Origin: Mesostigma viride
Lineage: Eukaryota > Streptophyta > Mesostigmatophyceae > Mesostigmatales > Mesostigmataceae
DNA: 31,031 bases
Assembly: GCA_009746045.1 (NCBI GenBank)
Contig: RPFO01001306.1
Coordinates: forward strand, 1 to 31,031
Direction of reading: 5' to 3'
Shown piece after piece: positions 24,761 through 31,031 of the stretch. Under the pieces are notes generated by a model. The model saw only the letters and a program-made list of their open reading frames with translations. It was not told the origin of the DNA and did no database searches. Numbering within the stretch: position 1 is the first letter of the stretch; the number at the start of each line of letters is the position of its first letter. Both the position numbers and the translations under genes were made by a program.

Positions 24761-25030
24761 CATATTGATTCATGGAACAATGAGATACCATTCTTAATTG
24801 AAAATTGTTCTTGATACTTTCACATGCATGCCCGGAATCGTGAATTTGTGCGGGTTTCCATGATGACAATCCTCATTGAATTCTTGAGCACACAATATTG
24901 AGCAATTTAGGGGCACTTCGGCAATGTTGACCATTTTCATTCATGATCAATAAAATTAACATTTAATGCAATAAATACATATTCCACTCATTTTAATAAA
25001 CCATGCAAAAACTTTACAAGCACGCTCAAG
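24761..25030. other. AT-rich unique spacer between the two minisatellites, right
   Basis: Reverse-complement twin of 4011-4280, apparently identical over about 270 bp. Such identity next to diverged outer DNA points to recent homogenisation or recent duplication. Confidence 0.7.
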
Positions 25031-25808
25031 CTAGGGGTGGGCTGGCATGCACGCGTGGGTGTGGGGGTGGGCTGGCATGCATGCGTGGGTGTGGGGGTGG
25101 GCTGGCATGCACGTGTGGGTGTGGGGGTGGGCTGGCATGCATGCGTGGGTGTGGGGTTGGGCTAGCCTGCATGCGTGGGTGTGGGGGGGGGCTGGCATGC
25201 ATGCGTGGGTGTGTGTGGGGGGCTAGCATGCATGCGTAAGTGTGGGGGGGGGCTGGCATGCATGCGTGGGTGTGGGGGGGGGCTGGCATGCATGCGTGGG
25301 TGTGTGTGGGGGGCTAGCATGCATGCGTAAGTGTGGGGGGGGGCTGGCATGCATGCGTGGGTGTGTATGGGGGCTGGCATGCATGCGTGGGTGTGTGTGG
25401 GGGGCTAGCATGCATGCGTGGGTGTGTGGGGGGGCTGTCATGCATGCGTGGGTGTGTGTGGGGGCTGGCATCCATGCGTGGGTGTGTGGGGGGGCTAGCA
25501 TGCATGCGTGGGTGTGGGGGTGGGCTAGCATGCATGCGTGGGTGTGGGGGGGGGCGGTCATGCATGCGTGGGTGTGTGGGGGGGCTGGCATGCATGCGTG
25601 GGTGTGTGGGGGGGCTAGCATGCATGCGTGGGTGTGGGGGTGGGCTAGCATGCATGCGTGGGTGTGAGTGTGGGCTAGCATGCATGCGTGGGTGTGGGGG
25701 GGGGCTAGCATGCATGCGTGGGTGTGGGGGGGCCGGGGCCGGGGCTAGCATGCATGCGTGGGTGTGGGGGTGGGCTAGCATGCATGCGTGGGTGTGGGGG
25801 GGGGCTAG
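25031..25808 (-). repeat. ~30-bp minisatellite, right arm
   Basis: Mirror image of 3237-4010 with the same order of variants, including the CCGGGGCCGGGG linker and the single CATCCATGCG monomer. Overall it is about 4 bp longer, from G-run length and similar changes. Here the plus strand is the G-rich one, with three runs of three or more G per monomer. Confidence 0.95.
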
Positions 25809-25834
25809 CACGCCCCACCCCTCCATCGGCACAG

Positions 25835-25870
25835 CCAGCCTTGTGAGTCTACCCTTAACAACAAGGCTGG
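25835..25870. other. Perfect 10-bp-stem hairpin, right arm
   Basis: CCAGCCTTGT at 25835-25844 and ACAAGGCTGG at 25861-25870, the mirror of the left-arm hairpin. Beyond it, ATAATGTGT (25917-25925) and ACACATTAT (25962-25970) form a second inverted repeat. The zone between minisatellite and TATA box is thus hairpin-rich. Confidence 0.8.
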
Positions 25871-26025
25871 TAGGACGACACGCCTGAGCAGCATATGTCA
25901 TGCCTATCTCAGGCTAATAATGTGTGATTTTGTGCCAACAACCAAGTTGTTCCACCCAACAACACATTATAAACCCTCTTCCAAAATGCCCAACAAGCCG
26001 GACACGTGGAGGACCACACACGCAG

Positions 26026-26033
26026 TATATAAA
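26026..26033 (+). promoter_or_regulatory. Outward TATA box, right arm
   Basis: TATATAAA preceded by ACACACGCAG and followed by GAGAAAATAAGC. It faces the ORFs at 26450 and 26475. The second TATA-like word is CTATAAAGC at about 26315. Both arms would fire outward, which could drive transcription of flanking DNA. Confidence 0.35.
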
Positions 26034-26449
26034 GAGAAAATAAGCTGACTTTTTATCCAGCCAACCTGTGGCTAGCTGCTCTGGTTAGCATGACAAATGC
26101 TAACATTTACTCAGTGGGAAAGGTGAAGAGACCATTGGAACAGCCTACCTGACGCATGTGCCACCAAAGCATTGTGTCCCGCAAAATGCACACTGCCTCC
26201 TTTCTAACAAGCACGAGCCGCTCTCTTTAGGAGACAGGTGCCAGCTCGTCAGTGTCTGGGGAAAATGATGCCGCTGCTTAGGAAGACCGCGTGAATTTCC
26301 TCGAACACAACTGTCTATAAAGCAAAAGAAATTTCAGAGAAGCATGGAAATAAAAGCATTACACCTTCCCGACAGGTTGTGGGCCACGCGCTGCAGCAAG
26401 CCAGCCACGTCACAGACGAACTTGCTTAAAAACATCCAGGAATCCAGCG

Positions 26450-26656
26450 ATGCAGCGCCAGGACCCGCAACTTCATGGCTGCATCTGGCCGGAAAGAAGG
26501 CAAAAAGCTTACGCTCAACGAGGTAAGAAAGCAGGAAAGCGCTATCTTAGGACGTTTAATACAAGAACGTACCATAACGGGCATTTATTCGTGCCCAGGC
26601 GCACAAGAAAGGCCACCCTTTCATGGAGAGGTCGGGCGCGCATGGCGCAGGCCTAA
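26450..26656 (+). CDS. Small basic ORF in right arm (68 codons), hypothetical
   Basis: Mirror copy of the left-arm ORF, starting MQRQDPQL and ending GRARMAQA. It is one codon shorter than the left copy because of an in-frame 3-bp difference near the end. The first half is almost identical between arms; the C-terminal 15 residues differ most. It overlaps, in another frame, the longer open frame that begins at 26475. Coding status is uncertain; the evidence is frame conservation between diverged copies plus an upstream TATA box. Confidence 0.25.
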   Translation: MQRQDPQLHGCIWPERRQKAYAQRGKKAGKRYLRTFNTRTYHNGHLFVPRRTRKATLSWRGRARMAQA

Positions 26657-26873
26657 TGTTATCTTACCGCAAAATGACGGGAAAGGTAAAGATAGCAGCG
26701 GGAATTTTTACGGCTTTAGAAACATCATTAAACTAGCTTCCATTAGGACCATCAAAACTGGCAACAATCGACAATCACACCTGCAGGCATCAATTATACT
26801 TTATTCATCCCGACAGAAATTCAGGCCGGACCCCCCTGCCGATGGTAAAGAAAAAGAGCCCGCGACATTATAG
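26475..26873 (+). CDS. Outward frame with ATG and early splice-donor-like site, hypothetical (132 codons)
   Basis: ATG at 26475 opens MAASGRKEGKKLTLNE and is followed at 26523 by GTAAGA after AACGAG, a strong-looking splice donor at phase 0. It could therefore be a 16-codon first coding exon, or, read through, a 132-residue frame containing NVILPQNDGKGKDSSGNFYG. The left arm keeps the donor and the open frame but has CTG in place of ATG, and a seven-base C run (six here) shifts its 3' end. Changes between arms are mostly non-synonymous. No family is recognised. If real, it is transcribed outward from the TATA box at 26026 towards the right flank. Confidence 0.25.
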   Translation: MAASGRKEGKKLTLNEVRKQESAILGRLIQERTITGIYSCPGAQERPPFHGEVGRAWRRPNVILPQNDGKGKDSSGNFYGFRNIIKLASIRTIKTGNNRQSHLQASIILYSSRQKFRPDPPADGKEKEPATL

Positions 26874-27032
26874 ATCGCAACTATCCCACCATAAATTAGA
26901 ATCAGTAACTAATTTTCTCCAAGAATCGAGCATTTTTTCTGCTTTCCGCGAGCCAGATTTGTCACGTTTCGTCTAAAAGCAGTCGCCATGGCCACTTCCG
27001 CAAGGGGTGCGCGCACCGTGCACCCACTTTTC

Positions 27033-27042
27033 ACGGTACGGA
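27033..27042 (+). repeat. Possible right target-site duplication (10-mer)
   Basis: Same 10-mer and orientation as 1971-1980, 15 bp outside the right arm end. It is followed by GGGTACC, so the local sequence is itself palindrome-rich. Confidence 0.3.
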
Positions 27043-27053
27043 GGGTACCGCGG

Positions 27054-27091
27054 AATTTTTTTGGCGCGGAAAATATTCGCCGCCAAAAATT
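27054..27091. promoter_or_regulatory. Imperfect palindrome with E2F-like core
   Basis: AATTTTTTTGGCGCGGAAA faces ATTCGCCGCCAAAAATT. TTTGGCGCG fits the E2F consensus TTTSSCGC, and the opposite strand has TTTGGCGGC. E2F sites are typical of S-phase gene promoters, but no gene follows in this window, so the role is unknown. Confidence 0.3.
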
Positions 27092-27617
27092 AACCATGCA
27101 TGCATGCCCGTCGTCTCCAAACATTGCATTACATGCACGTGACGGCGTGTTCCCTCGGTCATGGTGCGCGGCGGTGCCAGCTGGACTGATGTCATGCCCT
27201 CCACGTAGGCTCGTTCTACATTTCAAAACTGATCCATGGCGCATAATTAGAATTTTGGAAGGTAGAATCAGGTTCTGAAGGTTCTACATAGTAGCCTAGT
27301 AAGGGTACACTAACATGTAGCCCAGTAGTTACTAATCCTGCGATCATGACGGAATATACATGTAGTGATACTAATCGATACATGTAGTACACATGGTTGG
27401 CGCACAGAATGTTGTACAACCTGCCCTACATGTCGGAAAAACGCACACTCTGACAAACGTGATTGAAATATATTGTACAACATCATCACTAACGCTACAT
27501 CCGGAACTGTTCTAGTGAATAGCATTACAATGTACTCCCCCGGCAGGTGTGGGTGCCCGAGTACTTGGGAGTCTGAACACGCAGTGTCGACTCCTATTGG
27601 TGCAAAAAGTCGTTTGG

Positions 27618-28202
27618 TGTGAAACGACTGGTCCAACCTAAAAAAATTTTGAATTTTTGCCGTGTCCAGTAACGGTCCTAGGTTGCACCCGCGGGACGTT
27701 CCGGCAGCTGTACAGAATAGATCAGAAAGATACGCCGCGGAATGACGCCAGTGCCCGGCAAATGTGAGTCGGGAACTGAACAGTCACTACAAACGTCGAA
27801 AATCTATTGCTCCACCCCCCCAAAAAAGCGTTCCGGAACTGTTCGAAGCGAATAGCACTGACAGGATTCGAACCTGCGTCCAGAGTGAGGTTGCGGAGTG
27901 AGGGAGGCCAGCCATCATGGTCCGCACACAAATCTGGCTCGGGTCCGATCCCTGTCAGTGCTCTTCGCTTCGAACAGGTCCGGAACGCTTTTTTGTGGGG
28001 ATGGAGCAATAAATACTCGACATTTGCAGTGACTGTTCAGTTCCGGGCTCACAAATGATTTGCCGGGCACAGGCGTCGTTGCGCGGCGTATCTTTGTGAT
28101 CTTTTCTGTACAGCTGTCGGAACGTCCCGCGGGTGCAACCTAGGACCGTTACTGGACACGGCAAAAATTTAAAATTTTTCAGGTTGGACCAGTCGTTTCA
28201 CA
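27618..28202. mobile_element. 585-bp inverted-repeat (foldback/MITE-like) element
   Basis: The left arm starts TGTGAAACGACTGGTCC and the right arm ends GGACCAGTCGTTTCACA. The two arms of about 270 bp match through GTGTCCAGTAACGGTCCTAG, GCACCCGCGGGACGTTCCG and CAGTCACT to a centre near 27895-27930. Arms differ by scattered substitutions and small indels. No coding capacity and no clear target-site duplication are seen. Confidence 0.75.
27854..27962 (-). other. tRNA-like centre of the 585-bp element (box-B/T-arm motif)
   Basis: On the minus strand the end reads GCAGG-TTCGAAT-CCTGT-CAGTGCT: a T-stem, T-loop and 3' acceptor strand, containing GGTTCGAATCC, a perfect box B. The 5' end AGCACTG pairs with CAGTGCT over 7 bp. 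No proper D-arm/box A or anticodon arm is found, and the 109-nt length is too long for a plain tRNA. The other arm holds a degenerate version (GGGTCCGATCCC). I read it as a tRNA-derived or tRNA-mimicking sequence, not a working tRNA gene. Confidence 0.4.
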
Positions 28203-28386
28203 TGATTCGTCGTACGTACGCACATATCCTCGCATGCCATGTCGACGCTGCACTGACACACACCAGGGACTTTGGAAGGTGCGCACCCAGCCCGCCCAGG
28301 TAATTGATGCGGTGTTTTGCAGGCGCGCACCGCCGGATGCGCCCACCACGCCCGCCACCGCACGTCCAGTGACCGACTGTGGTCCA
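28203..28386. other. GC-rich unique spacer, no gene recognised
   Basis: Short sequence between the palindromic element and the ~370-bp tandem repeat. It contains repeated GCGCACC words and no supported feature. Confidence 0.4.
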
Positions 28387-29206
28387 CGTTCTTTTTCGCC
28401 TGCGGGTGCAGCCCCCATAATGCGTACGAGCAGCTTCACGGCTTTCTTCTTTGGAAATCAAGAACAACGGGCCTGACAACAACAACAACGACAGCAGCAT
28501 CAGCTCCAACAAGAGTGAGTTGCGGGATTTTACGTACGTGGTTTTTCTATTTTTTTTTTCACCTGGCATGTTGAGTATTCATCCCATTTTGCGTCATGAC
28601 GGCTTCCTGAACGACGACTCTCTCTCCCTCTCCCTCTCCCCCCCTCTCCCTCTTATTTTTCACCAGGTTTTTCATGCCGATTTTAAATCCCTTTTGCGTC
28701 ATGCTCCTTGTAGCGTGATGTCGTCAATTGTCACTCACAACAATACTATCATTGTGGTTCGTTCTTTTTCGCCTGCGGGTGCAGGTCACGAGCGTTGCGT
28801 ACGAGCAGCACTTACATCATTAAATCAAGAACAACGGGCCTGACAACAAGAACAACGACAGCAGCATCAGCAACAACAAGAGTGAGTTGCGGGATTTTAT
28901 GTACGTTGTTTTTCTCATGTTTTTTCACCTGTCATGTTGAGTATTCATCCCATTTTGCGTCATGCCGGCTTCCTGAACGACGACTCTCTCTCCCTCTCCC
29001 TCTCCCCCCCTCTCCCTCTTATTTTTCACCAGGTTTTTCATGCCGATTTTTAATCCCTTTTGCGTCATGCTCCTTGTAGCGTGATGTCGTCAATTGTCAC
29101 TCACAACCATGCTATCATTGTGGTTCGTTCTTTTTCGCCTGCGGGTGCAGGTCACGAGCGTTGCGTGCGGTGCGTCATCAATCCAAGAACAAAACACGAT
29201 GTGGCT
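28387..29206 (+). repeat. ~370-bp tandem duplication (two copies plus a partial third)
   Basis: CGTTCTTTTTCGCCTGCGGG starts copies at 28387, 28760 and 29126 (spacing 373 and 366). Each full copy contains, in order, AACAACGGGCCTGACAACAA, a GTGAGT splice-donor-like site, GTTGAGTATTCATCCCATTT, a ~40-bp CCCTCT-type tract, CACCAGG and TGTAGCGTGATGTCGTCAAT. Open frames differ between copies, so a coding role is doubtful. Confidence 0.9.
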
Positions 29207-29207
29207 A

Positions 29208-29341
29208 AACCCTCCCTCTCCCTCTCCCTCTCCCTCTCCCTCTCCCTCTCCCTCTCCCTCTCCCTCTCCTCTCCTCTCTCCCTCTCCCTCTCTCCTCCCT
29301 CTCCTCTCCCTCTCCTCTCCTCTCCCTCTCTCTCTCCTCTC

Positions 29342-29400
<59 letters not shown>

Positions 29401-29667
29401 CTCTCCCTCTCCCTCTCCCTCTCCCTCTCCCTCTCCCTCTCCTCTCCTCTCCCTCTCCCTCTCCCCTCCTCTCCCTCTCCCTCTCCCTCTCCCTCCCTCC
29501 CTCTCCTCCCTCCCTCTCCTCTCCTCTCCCTCTCCTCTCTCTCCCTCCCCTCCTCCCTCTCCCTCCTCCTCCCTCCTCCCCTCCCTCCTCCCTCTCCCTC
29601 CCTCCTCCTCCCTCTCTCCCTCCCTCCTCCTCCCTCCCTCCCCCCTCCCTCCATCCCTCCATCCCTC
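29208..29667 (+). repeat. Polypyrimidine (CCCTCT)n-type block 1
   Basis: About 460 bp made only of C and T apart from two A bases near the end, with CCCTCT, CCTCT and CT sub-arrays. It begins immediately after the truncated third copy of the 370-bp repeat. Long mirror-like purine/pyrimidine tracts can form triplex (H-) DNA. Frames across it are low-complexity artefacts. Confidence 0.95.
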
Positions 29668-30002
29668 TTACGGTTACGCTTACGCTTACGGTTACGCTTA
29701 CGGTTACGCTTACGCTTACGGTTACGCTTACGCTTACGCTTACGCTTACGCTTACGCTTACGCTTACGCTTACGCTTACGCTTACGCTTACGCTTACGCT
29801 TACGCTTACGCTTACGCTTACGCTTACGCTTACGCTTACGCTTACGCTTACGCTTACGCTTACGCTTACGCTTACGCTTACGCTTACGCTTACGCTTACG
29901 CTTACGCTTACGCTTACGCTTACGCTTACGCTTACGCTTACGCTTACGCTTACGCTTACGCTTACGCTTACGCTTACGCTTACGCTACGCTTACGCTTAC
30001 GC
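29668..30002 (+). repeat. (TTACGC)n hexamer array, about 56 units
   Basis: Starts with a mix of TTACGG and TTACGC, then continues as near-perfect TTACGC with one 5-base slip near 29985. Telomere-like in unit length but not a telomere sequence that I recognise; the reverse strand reads GCGTAA. Confidence 0.95.
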
Positions 30003-30098
30003 GCCTCCCTCTCCCTACGGTTACGCTTACGCTTACGGTTATGCTTACGCTTAGGTTTACGCTTACGCTTACGCTTAGGCTTACGCTTACGCTTACGC
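30003..30098 (+). repeat. Degenerate hexamer continuation with TTAGGC/TTAGGT/TTATGC variants
   Basis: After a 13-base CT insert (30003-30015), the hexamers resume with TTACGG, TTATGC, TTAGGT and TTAGGC mixed with TTACGC. The mosaic suggests edge decay of the array. Confidence 0.85.
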
Positions 30099-31031
30099 CC
30101 TCCCTCTCCCTCTCCCTCTCCTCTCCGTCTCCCTCTCCCTCTCCTCTCCCTCTCCGCTTACGCCCTCCCTCTCCCTCTCCCTCTCCCTCTCCCTCTCCCT
30201 CTCCCTCTCCCTCTCCCTCTCCCTCTCCCTCTCCCTCTCCCTCTCCTCTCCCTCTCCCTCTCCCTCTCCCTCTCCTCTCCTCTCCTCTCCCTCTCCCTCT
30301 CCCTCTCCCTCTCCCTCTCCCTCTCCCTCTCCCTTCCTCTCCCTCTCCTCCCTCTCCCTCTCCCTCTCCCTCTCCCTCTCCCTCTCCTCTCCTCTCTCCC
30401 TCTCCTCTCCCTCTCCCCTCCCTCTCCTCTCCCTCTCCCTCTCCCTCTCCCTCTCTCCCTCTCCCTCCCTCCCTCTCCCCTCTCCTCTCCCTCTCCCTCT
30501 CCCTCTCCCTCTCCCTCTCCCTCTCCCTCTCCCTCTCCTCTCCCTCTCCCTCCCTCTCCCTCTCCCTCTCCCTCTCCCTCTCCTCTCCCTCTCTCTCCTC
30601 TCCCTCTCCTCTCCCTCTCCCTCTCCCTCTCCCTCTCCCTCTCCCTCTCCTCTCCTCTCCCTTCCCTCTCCCTCTCTCCCCCTCCTCCTTCCCTCTCCCT
30701 CTCCCTCCTCCCTCTCCCTCTCCTCTCCCTCTCCTCTCCTCTCCCTCTCCCCTCTCCCTCTCCCTCTCCCTCTCCCTCTCCCTCTCCCTCTCCCTCTCCC
30801 TCTCCCTCTCCCTTCCTCTCCCTCTCCCTCTCCCTCCCCTCTCCCTCTCCCTCTCCCTCCTCTCCCTCTCCCTCTCCCTCTCCTCTCCTTCCCTCTCCCT
30901 CTCCCTCTCCTCCCTCTCCCCTCTCCCTCTCCCTCCCCTCTCCTCTCCCTCTCCCTCTCCCCTCTCCCTCTCCTCTCCCTCTCCTCTCCCTCTCCTCTCC
31001 CTCTCCCTCTCCCTCTCCCTCCCTCACCTCT
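30099..31031 (+). repeat. Polypyrimidine (CCCTCT)n-type block 2, to the window end
   Basis: More than 900 bp of CCCTCT with CCTCT, CTCCT and occasional CCTTCC slips, interrupted once by a lone CTTACG unit (about 30156-30162). It runs off the right edge. No gene. Confidence 0.95.

Larger units (their letters stand above)
2024..27017. mobile_element. Giant foldback-type inverted-repeat structure, ~25 kb
   Basis: Reading inward from 2024 on the plus strand and from 27017 on the minus strand gives the same ordered sequence: unique DNA, a ~30-bp minisatellite, unique AT-rich DNA, then a ~70-71-bp minisatellite. The unique-plus-first-minisatellite part of the arm is about 2.26 kb on both sides. 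The outer limit is the self-complementary GGTGCGCGCACC on both ends, after which similarity stops. The identical 10-mer ACGGTACGGA lies just outside on both sides (1971-1980 and 27033-27042) and could be a target-site duplication, though a gap of 43 and 15 bp separates it from the visible arm ends. Long terminal inverted repeats made of tandem repeats are characteristic of foldback elements. No transposase is seen inside, so a mobile version would be non-autonomous. The alternative is a non-mobile inverted segmental duplication. Confidence 0.5.
24761..27017 (-). repeat. Right arm of the large inverted repeat (part before the ~71-bp array)
   Basis: Reverse-complement partner of 2024-4280 and of the same length. 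Differences lie mainly beyond 26374. The right copy of the ~30-bp minisatellite is about 4 bp longer overall. Only this copy has an ATG in the second outward frame at 26475; the left copy reads CTG there. Confidence 0.9.
27018..27617. other. Right flank without a gene
   Basis: Mixed sequence holding the hairpin at 27054-27091 and several ACATGTAG words (about 27313, 27358 and 27382). No supported coding frame. It bears no similarity that I can see to the left flank beyond the 10-mer noted. Confidence 0.5.

Noticed and set aside
27854-27962. Functional tRNA gene
   Set aside because: Good T-arm and acceptor ends but no recognisable D-arm, box A or anticodon arm, and 109 nt long; kept only as tRNA-like.
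27807-28058. 83-codon frame containing LTGFEPAS
   Set aside because: This peptide is the conceptual reading of the reversed T-arm/box-B motif, a common source of false ORFs, and lies inside the palindromic element.
28290-28330. Tiny GT...AG intron after GCCCGCCCAG
   Set aside because: Only about 23 nt, shorter than ordinary introns, and no coding frame on either side supports it.
29668-30002. True chromosome end (telomere)
   Set aside because: The array is internal, followed by more than 900 bp of CT-rich repeat, and TTACGC is not a telomere repeat known to me.
29090-31027. Glu/Arg/Gly-rich frames of up to 289 codons on the minus strand
   Set aside because: Translation of polypurine (AGAGGG)n; pure low complexity with no flanking gene structure.

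Overview
The window is eukaryotic, repeat-dominated DNA with almost no recognisable coding sequence. Evidence for this: splice-like signals (GTAAGA, CTCAG/GG), TATA/CCAAT-type motifs, several classes of mini- and microsatellite, two inverted-repeat elements, and no bacterial gene packing or ribosome binding sites. The lineage cannot be fixed from sequence alone. A protist, alga or invertebrate with a long-read assembly is plausible, and the (TTACGC)n/(CCCTCT)n tail could be subtelomeric, but that is inference.

Layout. (1) 1-2023, left flank: an open minus-strand exon running off the window edge (1-287), a ~230-bp tandem repeat carrying CGCCGGCCGGCG palindromes (345-955), an almost pure AT tract (1225-1386), a possible leftward promoter (CCAAT/TATA, 1658-1708) and a 19-bp direct repeat. 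(2) 2024-27017, the main object: a ~25-kb inverted-repeat structure with the architecture of a giant foldback-type element. Each arm, read from the outside in, has about 1.2 kb of unique DNA (outward TATA box, small basic ORF, hairpin), 25 copies of a ~30-bp G/C-skewed minisatellite, about 260 bp of AT-rich unique DNA, and then a ~70-71-bp minisatellite. The ~70-71-bp array runs for 19.4 kb in one orientation (4281-23717), flips at one sharp junction with 5 bp of microhomology, and continues for 15 monomers in the other orientation to 24760. The long array has a second level of order: near-identical ~4.3-kb higher-order units at 7861-20957. (3) 27018-28386, right flank: an AT/GC hairpin with an E2F-like core, and a 585-bp inverted-repeat element whose centre carries a tRNA T-arm/box-B-like motif. 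(4) 28387-31031: a ~370-bp tandem duplication containing small CT tracts, followed by large polypyrimidine (CCCTCT)n blocks flanking a ~335-bp perfect-looking (TTACGC)n array with a degenerate continuation.

How it fits together. No transposase is visible, so if the 25-kb structure is mobile it is non-autonomous. The inner parts of the two arms look identical by eye while the outer 600 bp have diverged, and the first six ~71-bp monomers of both arms correspond in order. The simplest reading is an inverted duplication of one edge by fold-back template switching, then amplification of only one side into ~275 monomers and ~4.3-kb units. A 38-bp copy of the same fold-back event sits inside each higher-order unit. 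Most long open frames in the window are by-products of the repeats and are not annotated as genes.
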